64,000 nt of DNA from Aurelia coerulea (taxonomy: Eukaryota; Cnidaria; Scyphozoa; Semaeostomeae; Ulmaridae). The translations under genes and the position numbers were made by a program. Under the pieces are notes generated by a model. That model saw only the letters and a list, made by a program, of their open reading frames with translations. It ran no database searches and had not been told where the DNA came from. Of the stretch, positions 33,846 to 44,955 are shown one piece after another; position 1 is the stretch's first letter, and the number at the start of each line of letters is the position of its first letter. The stretch lies in assembly GCA_039566865.1 (NCBI GenBank), contig CM076943.1, positions 37,456,663 through 37,520,662 on the forward strand, in the 5' to 3' direction.

Positions 33846-33945
33846 TGCAGGGCGGGCGGGGCAACCTTAAAACAAGGAGGGTGGGATGCAGGGTAACCTT
33901 ATAACGGGGAAGGTGGGATTGCAGGGTAACCTTAAAATAAGATTA
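33846..33945 (+). repeat. Short minisatellite (GGGTAACCTTA-type)
   Basis: About three imperfect units of roughly 35 bp containing GTGGGATGCAGGGTAACCTT. Confidence 0.6.
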
Positions 33946-34270
33946 CATTCATAGGTGATCTTCTGATTCAGGTGATTCCTTAATATTTAACACGTGTTAT
34001 GGTTTTTAATAGTGGATGCTATCTCTAAGGTTTCCCAAAGCTGTCAGACCAAGTCTCAAAGTGTGTTTTTGGTCTGACGAAATATTAGTGCTCACTCTGT
34101 ATTTGACGCTCATCTTGCAAAATGGCTAGGAATAGGAAGATCCTCTATTTGATAATTTGTTTGGTTACATGTTGTCTATCATCAGAAAGAATTCTAAAAT
34201 ACTCAGCTAATGATCTCTTTATTCAAGGTGGTTTTGAAACGTTTTAACAGGCGTATTTTCCTCTCTGCAG

Positions 34271-34378
34271 ATCAAGCATAAGACAGAAAAAGAAGGTCGA
34301 GTCAAGGCAATATTAAATGGATCTGCATGCCCAGTGTTATCTGGTGATACTAAAATCAAATTTTATTCGTCATCTTCG
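34271..34378 (+). CDS. TPTE: Voltage-sensing phosphatase, C2-domain exon 2 of 4 seen
   Basis: Acceptor CTCTCTGCAG and donor GTAAAT bound exactly 36 codons, phase 0 at both ends. The product includes IKHKTEKEGRVKAILNG and SGDTKIKFYSSSS. The GD-K-F pattern matches the C2 strand of PTEN and TPTE proteins (the region before the Phe-rich strand). It is followed in frame by the exon at 37849. Confidence 0.85.
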
Positions 34379-34410
34379 GTAAATGATTTGTTATTTTTTC
34401 ACTTCACTGT

Positions 34411-34498
34411 TCATCCATCCATCCATCCATGCATTCATCCATTCATCCATCCATTCATCCATCCATTCATTCATTCATTCATTCATTCATTCATTCAT
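34411..34498 (+). repeat. ATCC/ATTC microsatellite
   Basis: A tetranucleotide run of CATC and CATT units just inside the intron. The Ile/His/Pro/Ser-rich ORF here is only this repeat. Confidence 0.95.
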
Positions 34499-34914
34499 GC
34501 AAACCTTTTGAATTCTTTATTCAGGGTGAACACATTCAGTTGACAAAAAGTTGTTTTACAGTGTGCCCTGTTAAAATAGAAAGAAAAAATGTCTAATACT
34601 AGACTACTTACTATATTGTCGGATAAATTAATAAAGAAAACCAATATAAAAAAGGAAAAAATGATCATATCTAGAAAAAACTAATGACATTGCTACAGCA
34701 GGAAATTTATAGCCTATCTCACATTACACGAATGTGGGACATTCTTTGGTTTATATGCAAGGAAGTACATGAAATCAGTTGTTATAAACCTTCCTTTAGT
34801 TTAATTTGAAATTTGATAACGAAGGAGACAGTTTGATTTGGTGATCTGATGTAGACTATTCAAAACACTTGCCCCTCAGTATTAAATTATTTTTATCCAT
34901 TGTTTATTCTAAAC

Positions 34915-35345
34915 AAAGAAAGTTTGAAGTCTGCTTCGGTGTTTCTGACCGGCCTATTCACACTTTCTTTGAAACATTTGGGCCATATAATCTGGGCAAA
35001 GTCGATTCACAGATTTGAAAACATCAGTTGCTGTTTCAAACCTGACCAGCTCTTTAACTGTCAACCAGCCCAGACCTTTTATCAGTGGTAAGGAGTGTGC
35101 ATCATAGGCAATATTTGTTAAAATATGGGCGGCACGATTTTGAAGAATGTGTAGTCTTTTTAAGTCTGTTTCTGTGCAACAGACCCATACCGTGCAACAA
35201 TATCGTAGATAGGGCTCGACTATACTGTTCTTCTGCACATGGTTTTTAATGTACTGAATGGAACGTAACTCTTTGCATATCTGAGCATTCCTATCCCTTG
35301 TGACATCTTCGAAACAGTAATTTTGGTATGTTCCTTCATCTTAAT
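34915..35345 (-). pseudogene. Fragment of a CR1/L2-type reverse transcriptase C-terminal region
   Basis: The minus frame 35238-34954 reads IVEPYLRYCCTVW, LQNRAAHILTN and GLGWLTVKEL. This matches the post-catalytic RT segment of the LINEs at 22278 and 61549. It lacks the active site and both ends. Confidence 0.85.
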
Positions 35346-35994
35346 GTTTTATCGATCTCTACTCTGCCATTTATGTGACAAGTGCTACAAAAATGCAATT
35401 CACAATTCAAAATGCATGCAATTCAATTCAAACTCACTAACACAAAAGGGTAGAGATCAATGTAGCCTTTTTCACTTACTTTCTGCATTTTAATGAAGTG
35501 ATTAGTTGCTGCCTTCTTTTACTGCTTTGCCTTGTAATAACATAGCATAATTGCTATTTAGTGACTGTCTGACTCTTACTGTATGAGATTGCGAAGTATG
35601 CAATCATAACATCACTTGAATCCGTATACATTTCCTTTTTTTCTTCTGTACCATATCCCTTGTGTCATGTTTGGGTCGGAATTTCACCTCATAAAATTGA
35701 TTTGATGAAAAAGATTGGCTCCAATCTGTGTTGTTATTTCAAATTACTGTAAGATCATAGATTTCTCGCAGATAGAATAATCCATGAAGCTCCTTCATTG
35801 TAAAGTACTCTTAGATAAAAAATATGAATAGAATTTCTCTCGTTGTCTTTATAAATGAAATCCTTGCATACCTGGGAAAAAGGTCAAGAAGTCAATACAA
35901 TCCTGCGGTAGTTGAATGAGTGTAGGAAACAAACAATTTTTCAAATCAAGCCAGTTTTTTCAGATGTATATTCTATGTGCTAAAAACTTAGGAC

Positions 35995-37560
35995 GAAATT
36001 CCTTTGACGTAACCTGGACAGCATAGGGCTCAAATCTTTCAAATCTTTGAAAGGTGGGTGTAAAATTCTATGACATTTTTCTTTGCATTGAATGGCTTGA
36101 AAGGAACTTATGGTACTTTGCTGTAAATCTGCCGTGGACATCTTTTTGATATCTTGATTTTTTTCAAAATTTTGACTCTTTAAATTTTTTTGAAAAAAAT
36201 CATGGAAAATTTTGAAATAATTTAAATCATGGTCAATCCTAAACCAATGGAGTAAAAAAATGATAGGGTGTCGGCGGTGGTAATCGGACGGCGGTGGTAA
36301 TCGGACACTTGCGAAGATATCTCGAAAACCAACAGAAAAGTACGTTACAAATGAAATCTATCAAAGAGGGTATTTCTTGGTACTGAAAGCTAACATTATA
36401 GATACTAAACAACTTACGAAAGCCTTCATGAATGTAAAACACGCTAAAGAAGTTGTTTTCGTTGTGCTTGGCAGTGTAGAAGTTGTCGTTGCGAATATCA
36501 CACCCCAGATTCAAAACTCTGAATCCGTTCCAGAAAGAAGCACAAATCTTAAACAATCACTTAAATTGGATTTCTAGCACTTAAGTAACTCAAAGCATTA
36601 TGCAAAAGACTTTAAACAGTTTCACTGAAGGGAGCACAGCTGATGCCATATCGAATTGTCTTAAAAGTTCATGGCGGTGGTTTTTGGACACCAAGTGAAT
36701 CAGTTGTTTGGGAGCATGAATTAAGGTTGGATTTGAAATGTGATTTAATTTTGACATTCCATTCATAAACATCTATACATACATCAATCGAAAGTAGTAA
36801 TGAGATAAAAAAAACATTTTTCTAACGCATCTGTTAGCTTTTAGATTGCTTTGTGTGTACCGAGAGCTCTCCAGAATGTCATTACGAGAACCGACATTCG
36901 AACTATTGTTTTAGCGTTCAAGAATAGAAAAAGGACAAGAAAAATGAAGCAAAAGAGTTTATAGAGGCCTATGGACGGAATACTTGCCAAGTATAAACAG
37001 AAATATAATTTCCTTAGCACACTCTGCATTGTGAACCCACTGTCCGAAAACCACCGTCACTGTCCGAAAACCACCACCAAGATCAGTCTCAAAAACATGG
37101 TTGTCAAAGAAAAGCAGGCAAAGTAAAACACCAAAGCACTTCGGGAAAATATGTCCAAATACCTGTCCATTCGCCTGGTACTTTTAGTTTTTGTTTTTAA
37201 TTAAAGTTTCTTATGAAAATATTTAGTTTTCCTTAAGCGTCCGATTACCACCGCCGGCACCCTATAGCCTTCAAGAAAATCATAGTTTATGAAGGTCTAA
37301 AATATGGTGGCAAGCAGACATCTGTAGCTTCTCTGATTTATGATTTAGAAATTTGATTACGTCATAGCCTCAAATTTAATAAATGCTGCCATTTTGAAAC
37401 TACTCAAGATATTAATTAATTTCAATGGCAGATTTACAGCAAAGTACCCGAAGTTCCTTTCAAGCCATTTAATTCAAAGAAAACTGTAATATAATTTTAC
37501 ACAAACCTTTTTAGTTAAAGATTTGAGCCCAATGTTAACATGGACAGTTTGAATAGATTA
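35995..37560. repeat. Foldback element, split by a mariner-type MITE
   Basis: CTGGACAGCATAGGGCTCAAATC-type sequence on the left (about 36010-36140) is repeated in reverse at about 37425-37548, including the block CTTGAAAGGAACTT. The MITE at 36266-37262 lies between the arms. Boundaries and target duplication are not resolved. Confidence 0.6.
36266..37262. mobile_element. 997-bp mariner-type MITE with TA TSD
   Basis: GGGTGTCGGCGGTGGTAATC at the left and GATTACCACCGCCGGCACCC at the right are inverted repeats with TA directly outside (36264-36265, 37263-37264). TIR-like motifs recur inside: GCGGTGGTAATCGGAC at 36290-36306, GGCGGTGGTTTTTGGACACC near 36672, and GTCCGAAAACCACC twice near 37045-37075. 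No transposase is encoded. Confidence 0.8.
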
Positions 37561-37848
37561 GATACTAATGTAAACGTCCTATCCACCTTTTGATTTTATT
37601 TTGGTAGCCTGGTTGCCGTAAGGTCGAAGTCACCGACTTTCGTCGCACTTTTACCCCACAAACCAGTGGTTTCATTTTATGTACTTGGATCTTGAAACAA
37701 ATTGTGGGTTTAAATTCTGAAGTTACATGTAGGTTATTGAAACTCTAATGTAACATTTGAAGCTGTTTGACTGTAATGATATGTTTTCTTGTTTCATAGT
37801 TTTTTAACCTTCATTTATTGTAACCTACAGCCACAATTTTTGTTGCAG

Positions 37849-37919
37849 AATGTTCCCAAGGGTTATGATAATTGTGCATTCTTCTTCTGGTTTCATACCA
37901 GCTTCATACAAAATCACAA
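37849..37919 (+). CDS. TPTE: Voltage-sensing phosphatase, C2-domain exon 3 of 4 seen
   Basis: Acceptor TTTTTGTTGCAG and donor GTAAGTG bound 71 bases encoding NVPKGYDNCAFFFWFHTSFI, ending two bases into a codon that the next exon completes. YDNC-F-FW-HTSFI is the hallmark strand of TPTE/VSP C2 domains and distinguishes them from PTEN, in which this strand has a different sequence. Confidence 0.92.
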
Positions 37920-37971
37920 GTAAGTGCGACGTTTTACTAACTTTGTGTCTTAAAAATTGATTAAAATTATA

Positions 37972-38838
37972 CCGGGTTCGCCAAAAAAACTATGCAATTT
38001 TGGCAGGCCACGATAAATCGTAAACATGATCGATTTTGAAGATTTATGACTTAATCTTTAGCAGAACGCCTAAATTAGATTTTAGGATTTTCAGTTTTTA
38101 GAGCTAGTACAAGTGAGTTTCATAAAATTTTTGTTTTCGAAAACACTTAACACGATAAAAAAAACGTCACTCAAGTTTTCTAAAGAATCGACATGAATGG
38201 ACAAAGAGAAAACTTTCTTTGGTGATTTGGGATTTAGAAATCGATTCATTGTAAGGTGGTGTACGAGAGTCGTACAATCTTTGGAGAAATGTAATAATAG
38301 TTTCAAGGATATAAAGAAATGTCTTTTCTTTTGTAATGTTATTGAATTTATGCTTGGGTGCAGGTTGTGTTCCTGTGTCAAGGGGGTTGAAAAGACAAGC
38401 AAGGAAGCGTCATGGGGCCAGCAAGCATGGGGTTTTGTTGAAGTTTTGTTTTTTGACGGCTTTTGGGGCGGCACTTTATTGTAACTACTACAGAATTTTG
38501 CAACAGGCCAATCGTTGAAATAACTCTCGTGCAGAAGTTTACAATAATCAATTTCCAAATCCCCAAATCATGCTGAAAACATTTTCTCTTTGTCCATTCA
38601 TATTGAGTCTTTAGAAAATTTGATCAACGTTTTTTGATCGTTTTCAGTGTTTTCGAAAACGAATATTTTATGAAACTCGCTTATAGCTCTAAAAACTGAA
38701 AATGGAAAAATTTGCAAAAAATCCTAGAATCTAATTCAGGCTTTCTGCTAAAGATTAAGTCATAAATCTTCAAAATCGATCATGTTTACGATTTATCGTG
38801 GCCTGCCCAAAGTGCATAGTTTATTTTGGCACACCCGC
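37972..38838. mobile_element. Family E mariner-like MITE (copy 2)
   Basis: The ends CCGGGTTCGCCAAAAAAACT and AGTTTATTTTGGCACACCCG (just before 38838) are flanked by TA (37970-37971, 38839-38840). The arms pair over ~300 bp around a ~240-bp unique centre (38270-38510). It lies in the intron between phosphatase exons 3 and 4 and gives the unoccupied version of the pogo insertion site in copy 1. Confidence 0.85.
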
Positions 38839-39023
38839 TATGTGATAGTATTATTTTATCCTATCCATAGTAATCCATTTGCAAATATTCCGTTCTCAAT
38901 TGGGTTGAACTGCATAAAAATAATTCGTCCACTAATTTTAATAATCTGTGTCTGAAGTAGAAATTGGAATCCTGTAAAAAGCGAAATAGATAAGCTAATA
39001 AAACTCTTGATGTTTGTCACCAG

Positions 39024-39132
39024 GTTGCACATTCCTCGAAACCAATTGGACAATCCACACAAGGCCAAAACCTGGAAAGTGTTTGGAGAAAAGTTTGGTA
39101 TTACTATCAAATTTACTGACCCTCCCGTATAG
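39024..39132 (+). CDS. TPTE: Voltage-sensing phosphatase, terminal exon
   Basis: Acceptor TTTGTCACCAG precedes G39024, which completes the split Lys codon. The exon reads LHIPRNQLDNPHKAKTW, then KFGITIKFTDPPV and the stop TAG at 39130-39132. The LP-N-LDN-HK-K pattern is the conserved end of the TPTE/VSP C2 domain. The protein stops just after the last strand, without the long PTEN tail. VSPs are membrane proteins with a four-helix voltage sensor coupled to a PTEN-like phosphoinositide phosphatase; only the C2 part is visible here. The 3' UTR end is not identified. Confidence 0.92.
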
Positions 39133-42100
39133 GTGAGAATGCTTTAATATCGCTTTATCCGGCTAACGACTGTTTTAACTCTTCCATTCCTTAATGAGTC
39201 CAAGGGCTCAATTACTGTATAAACAAAGGATTATACATGTCTTTGGCATAAATTAAAGCATGTTTTAGACTTTTTGTGATTGGCTTTGCATGGTTTGTTT
39301 TCTTTTTCGTGCCACCTCGACTGCTATTTCCTTTGGGTCTCCACTGTCTACTGGCAGTAAGCTTTACTAGGATGGAACTAATGATAAAGTAGCAGAATGG
39401 CTTGCCTAATTTTTTATTCTTCAATCCGAGCACCGTCAATCTTAAACATTTTGTGATGTTAACCATATCATGAAAAAGATGCAGCATAATTAACTATCAG
39501 GTAACAGTTTATCAATGAAGCCTATAAGAAACCAATCTCAGTTTAGTTTCTCTGTGCTACCTTTTCTTCTGTTGCTTGTAGAACAACGGAGATCAAACAG
39601 AATCTATGGAATCGAATAACCATTGTTTGCCGTCAGATCTGGGGATCTGATTGATGCGATAGGAAGTTGTAACAATAATGGTTAAACAGGGCCAGATTTT
39701 TCAGAGTACCGTTGAGAGTTTTAGTTAATCAAAGATATATCTTTAAAGCTAAAGTTATTGTACCCTTTCAGGATGATAGATTGGATGGGTACTGTGATTT
39801 CTTAGATATTTGGATAATACGAACTTCTGCCTACTATTTTTGATCTTGTATCTAGATTCGTTGAAGAAACTTTATCTTACTTAAGCACAGGAAAGCGAGG
39901 ATTCGGGCAACACGTCTGGCTCTTCAGTAATAGTCCCAACAAATTGTTAAATTTTTTTGAGTGCCTTATTTGAACTTTAATTTGTTCTAGTTCTCAAATC
40001 ATATGCTAATGGTGGAATTATTTGAATGTATTTCACGACAAATGTACAGAAGCAATTCCTTCATGAGGACATGTGATGAATATTTTGATAAAAATTGTTT
40101 GCACGTCTATTGAATATCTGTGGGTAAAAATTATTATCTTTTATGTTAACTTAAATCATTGAATTGATGAATTTTGCACGTGGTTAAGAGCTGTTTAGGG
40201 AAGACCATAGAAATAGGGAAGACCCATGCCCTCCTCCGCTGGTATTAACGTACATGTTCTGGGTACATGTACTTAAACTTTCTATTTTTGATACCTGTGT
40301 GTTACCGTTTCTTGATTTATGGTGATTTACGTTGTCAGCACATCTTCGTAAATTTGTTAAGCCTTCGGAATTGAACAAAATGGATGGTATTTTATTCACA
40401 CTCTATTAAACAAGCCATTGTTAGATAGCTCAGAGAGAGGTTTTGCGCAAAGACAGGTCAAAGACCCTGTCCAAAAATCTTTGATGTTTTTAGTTTCCGA
40501 GGAGATCACAAAGTGTACGTCAAAAATGGAAATTATAAGGATATCATCGAGCGTATTAGGATATCATTTAGCTTGATTTGAAATTTGTTAACAGGTTCAG
40601 TTAATAGCATCGTAAAAGACAGCAAAATTACGTCGCTGTATACATCAAAAAGTATTTACATTTGCCTAGCCTTGATCGATAGATCATACATTGGGGTGAA
40701 TGATCTGATTATGATCGTAATCTGCAGCCGATCTGCAGCTATGAATGTTGTTTTATGTCTGGTTTTAGCCTCACTACATTACTCGTTTAAATAATTATCT
40801 AAAATTATCCCTTTCAGCTGCTCGAACTTTGCAAAATCTTTTTGTAACTTCTAACCAATCATTGCGATTCCTGACGGAAACATCTTCGTAGAAACGTGGG
40901 CGATGTCCGACTAATTAAACCTTGCTTCTATGAAAGTTGTTTGCAAACATTTTACGGAAGTACATAGGTCAGCGTATGCTTTACATTTTTCTCAGCCATT
41001 TGATACTTGATAACTTTGTGAAATGATAACTATATTATTCGGGAATCTTAAATCACCGCTAATAATTTGTATTCAACTTTCGTCACCCGGTAGCAGCTAT
41101 TAGAGCACTTGACTTACGTTGGAAACTGACTGTATTACGATGTTTATTGATTTGCACAACAGGCCTTTTTACTTGCTGGAAAAGAGGTTTGAATTGAGCG
41201 TCCAAACCTGGTAAAGCCCGTTCTTGGTAGATACACTGATTGCTGTGGCACTAAGTTCCTTCGGATCTCAGAACGCCTTTCAAAGAGTTAATCAACGGTA
41301 ACATTTACTCAAGTCGACTTACGAGTGGTTCAGTTTATACACTGACAAGTTTTATTTGCCTCTTGGCCTTGTTTCTCATTATTTTGATTCATCGTTAGCT
41401 GATTATGTTGTGTTATAGTTTCAAAATAAAGTTTGAGCATACGAGGGCTTCATTTTGCGAGTTTGCAAATCGAAGTTCTGCTTTCAACCGTTGTTATCAA
41501 AATGAAAGAAAAATCAGCTAAAAATGGATGAAAATAACGAGGAACAAAGCAAAAAGACCAATAACACTGTGTGTATACTAAACTTGCCCTAGGTATTTGT
41601 TTGATCAAAAATTCTCTGAAAAATGTTAAAATTTGCAGTAACTTCATGCCACAGCCAGCAGTGTATTTACTGGGACCAGGGGTCGTGCTATCGTTTTGCT
41701 TCCCAAACTTTACCAGATTTGGACGCTCGATTCAAACCTCTTTTCTATCAAGTATAAAGGTCTATTAGCCTAATGCGCAAAATATTGTATTTCAAATTTA
41801 TCAAGGGACTCGTTATTAGCAAACAAATTTAAATTATCGTTTTCTATTTTCGATGAATCTAGAATGAATCCCGAGTACTTTTTGCACGCCTTTTTTACGA
41901 AACCTTCAAACGTTTGAAATAAATTACGCCAGCGAACCTATACGCACTAATGTGGTGGATACGCCATGGCGATCTAATGCTATGTTTTTGTCGCCAATGA
42001 TGATGGACAATAATACTGTAGTTGCCTTTACTTGCTTTTACTTGACACTTGACCTGTAATTTGAAACCTTGGGCCGCAAATAAGCCCAATTTCCCAAACA

Positions 42101-42198
42101 GCAACGTTATTGTTTATTATCATTCTTATTAGTAAGAAGTTTCTCAAAAATTATTAAACATTCTTAGAAATGCCAAGCCAAAAAGCAATGCTCATGTG
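39133..42198. other. Unassigned stretch (3' UTR and intergenic)
   Basis: The first part should be the phosphatase 3' UTR. Beyond that I see AT-rich sequence with no ORF, repeat or splice pattern that I can support. Confidence 0.5.
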
Positions 42199-42415
42199 TA
42201 CGTGGGCGTGGTGGGCGTGGGCGTGGTGTACAATCACCGATCACACCGATCAGTGCACCGACCACTTACCACCGACCACACCTACCACCGACCAAACGGA
42301 CCACCGACCAGCACTACCGAAAACAGGCCACCAACAATGAAAAAGACTTACCACCTATCATAACTGTCACCTACCACCGACCAATCGACCACATACCACC
42401 GACCACATACCAATT
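42199..42415 (+). repeat. GGGCGTGGT and ACCACCGACC minisatellite
   Basis: GTGGGCGTGG units are followed by about a dozen imperfect ACCACCGACC / ACATACCACCG units, up to the start of the SINE. Confidence 0.85.
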
Positions 42416-42416
42416 T

Positions 42417-42672
42417 GTGGGGTGAGTGGCCGAGCGGCTTAATCAGTTACCGTCAGGAGACTGAAGTTAAGCTCGGTCGAGTGAGGTCAAACTCCGGATG
42501 GGTGACCTCGGAGGCTTGACTTCGCAACTCACCTCGCCGTCCTTCGGAAGGGACGTTAAACTAGGGGTCCCGTGCCTGGATGCGGCATGCAAAGTGGGCT
42601 TAAATTAGCTTTAAGTAGCTAGATATACTTCCTGCCCACTCAAAATAAATTACTGAAAAAAAAAATAATGAA
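42417..42672 (+). mobile_element. Chimeric SINE: tRNA-like A box plus 5S rRNA-like box C
   Basis: An A-box-like TGGCCGAGCGG (42427-42437, as in Leu/Ser tRNAs) is followed by 5S-like GAAGTTAAGC (42463-42472) and GGATGGGTGACC (42496-42507), which matches the box C region of 5S rRNA genes. A central segment with CCTTCGGAAGGGACGTTAAA (42541-42560), of a kind seen in several metazoan SINE families, follows, then a 3' part and an A-rich tail from about 42656. There is no ORF. Confidence 0.75.
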
Positions 42673-43370
42673 ATGAATTTTATTCTCAAACAATGAATGC
42701 ATTTCATTTTCAAGACAACCTGATTATCTCTACATAACATTTACATTTACATAAATGAACGGACATGCGCTCTCATCTATCTGCACTTTTTTGCATAAAT
42801 TCTCCTAAAATATACAATTTACTAAACAAACAAAAACATTACGAGACGATAGCGCAAGGAGCATGAAAATACACTGCAACCCTGCAGCTATTACACTTAA
42901 CATAGATACTAATTAATAGATACTAATACTAACACTATAAATACTAATATGATTTTCAGAACAAACAAGAAAATACGAGAAAAAAACCGATCTACAGCGA
43001 TCATTCCACACAACGAACCCTCAAGGGAGCCATAAGTAAATCCAGATCTCGTAAACACGGGGTTCGTTGAACTGAGACATTATATTGAAGGGTTCATGTT
43101 CTTGGAAAATACGTTAAATAAAGGATGGCGTTGGTTGTATCTGCACCACACAGGGGGTCTAGTAATGTCAGTGAAGACTACTGTAGTTTTGGTTTCTTGG
43201 CTCCGTGGTTCTTGATTCCTTCGTTCCTTGGTTCGTCATGAAAATAACAGCTGCGTAATTTGATACCGATTACAGCATCCTTGTGTGCGGTCGGCCGGCT
43301 ATTGTTTCATTTGTCATGTGAGAGCTCTTCTCTCATTGGCTGCCGTTTGAAATCGCGGGCTTTTCAAATC
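42673..43370. other. Unassigned stretch
   Basis: AT-rich sequence with no gene or repeat that I can name. Confidence 0.4.
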
Positions 43371-43964
43371 CTTGGGCAGATTTTGTAATACAATAGCACG
43401 AGTTGCTTTTGTTGACACCTCAATTCAAAGCGATTAGCGATCACAGACAAAGGAAATTCTATCAATCCGCAATTCAAAACAAACAAGGTGCAAAATTTTC
43501 TCTGAAACCCAGGTAGCTAGCTCGCTCGTTGTGCATTCCAGAAATTATCTTTAAGGGCAAACATGAGCATAGATCGAAAGAAGAAGGATGTATATACACA
43601 TCTGCCGCGGGCATTTTATTTCTTTGGTCCAGAAGCTGAGCAGTAAATGTTTTGATAACGCACACAAAAATAAGTGAATTGAATCGCCTCCTAAACGGCT
43701 TTTGAACCAAACAAATAAAATGCCCACAGCAGATGTGTAGATGCATCCTTCTTCTTTCGATCTACGCTCATCTTTGCCCTTAAGAACAGTTTCTGGAATG
43801 CACAACGAGCGAGCTACCCACCTGGGTTTCAAAGAAACTTTTGCGGCTTTGTTTGTTTTGAATTGCTTGTTGAGAGAATTTCCTTTGTCTGCAATCGCTA
43901 ATCGCTTTGAATTGAGGTGTCAACAAAAGCAACTCACGCTATTGTATTACAAAATCTGCCCTTG
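43371..43964. repeat. 594-bp foldback element
   Basis: GGGCAGATTTTGTAATACAA at the left is matched in reverse at 43942-43961. The arms of ~250 bp (43371-43620 and 43700-43964) pair with scattered mismatches around a ~80-bp centre. No flanking direct repeat was found. ORFs over the arms mirror one another and are not genes. Confidence 0.75.
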
Positions 43965-44636
43965 TTTGTAAGCATAGGAATCATTCGTCGTACATAGCCG
44001 ATTGCTCGTTGCCCATGGCCGATACCGCCAAAGCCTCATTTTCATGGACCAATTAGAGGGCCAAAAAGCGAAGGAGACAAAAGAAACCCGTGAAGATTTT
44101 TCTAAGTTTTACCTTCGTTCATAAAACGCATTCAGGACAAAACTAGCCTGCGCACAAACTTTACGGAACTTAGACTACGGACTGCGCAGGAGAAAACGGG
44201 AGAAAAGGAAAAGTAAATTCGAGATTTCCATAATTCTTTTAAAGCAGTCTACTCTCCAGGTGTTTGGGTGTACAAGCTTGGATGCGGTTAAAATATCTCC
44301 AGGATTGGCGGAGTTATTGTCACAAGCAAACCGATAAGGCACTGAACTTTGAACAATAGAAATTCTGGCCGAGACACAATAGTAATAACAATAGTGATTG
44401 TTGTAAGAACGACCGGAAAACGCCAAAATCTGCATTTCAATTGTTCTTGCTATTGTCTTTCGCTAAATTTTCTTTTGTTCAAGATTCAATGCCCCTAAGG
44501 TTTCTACGTATGTGAATTGAAAAAGTCTACAAAAAGGCTTGTTCGCGCATTTCAAGTCATGTGGCAATGCTCTGGGGAAGTTTCTGTATTGCAGGGATCG
44601 CGGAGCATAATTTCGATTGGTGGGCTAAAGAGCAGT

Positions 44637-44746
44637 GAGAAACCCGAAGGGGTCTGGGGGCGAAGCCCCCAGAAAAATTTTGCTGACCACGCCCTCTACT
44701 TTGGCTATAAATGTGACCAACGCCCTTTGTATGCCAAGAAACGCCC
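44637..44746. repeat. Dispersed repeat with CTGGGGGCGAAGCCCCCAG hairpin
   Basis: The 19-nt hairpin at 44654-44672, with nearby CCACGCCC, recurs in variant form near 47014-47032 and 47324-47342. The BEL element is inserted just after this copy. Confidence 0.6.
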
Positions 44747-44884
44747 TGTGGAAAAAGCTGAGGACTGGACCGAGTATGGAGATTAATTAGTTTTTGACGT
44801 TTTGTAGTTGGTAGTCTAGAGTTGGAGCTATGGTCTATTTGAGCTTGGAGAGAGACGCAACGAGGCGTACTTGAAAATACTACA
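44747..44884 (+). repeat. BEL 5' LTR
   Basis: The 138-bp sequence runs from TGTGGAAAAAGCTGAGG to GAAAATACTACA. It differs from the 3' LTR at only a few positions (for example TGTGG versus TGTAG). Confidence 0.92.
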
Positions 44885-44904
44885 TGGTGCCGTTTGACCC
44901 GGGA
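44885..44904 (+). promoter_or_regulatory. BEL primer-binding site
   Basis: TGGTGCCGTTTGACCCGGGA starts directly after the LTR. It has the TGG...GACCCGGGA form of a tRNA 3'-end complement. The exact tRNA was not identified. Confidence 0.8.
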
Positions 44905-44955
44905 TATTGAGAATTGCAGTGATCGTTTCAGGAAGAGCCTGAATCGTTTAATAGA

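Larger units (their letters stand above)
31998..34270 (+). other. Phosphatase intron with repeats
   Basis: The intron runs from GTATGC to CTCTCTGCAG. It contains the dispersed repeat at 33395-33600 and a short minisatellite at about 33846-33945. The rest is AT-rich and unassigned. Confidence 0.7.

Noticed and set aside
34334..34543. 69-aa ORF with His/Pro/Ile repeats
   Set aside because: It begins in the phosphatase exon but reads through the donor into an ATCC/ATTC microsatellite.
38091..38566. Overlapping ORFs of 60-155 aa on both strands
   Set aside because: They lie in the arms and centre of the family E MITE and have no recognisable domain.
37849..39132. Assignment of the phosphatase exons to PTEN itself
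   Set aside because: The Phe-rich strand and the short end after LDNPHK-K match TPTE/VSP proteins, and the long PTEN tail is absent.
42417..42510. Functional tRNA or 5S rRNA gene
   Set aside because: Only short promoter-like parts match. The sequence cannot fold as a complete tRNA or 5S rRNA and is followed by a SINE body and an A-rich tail.
43474..43971. ORFs of 76-93 aa near 43.5-44.0 kb
   Set aside because: They mirror each other across the inverted arms of a foldback element.
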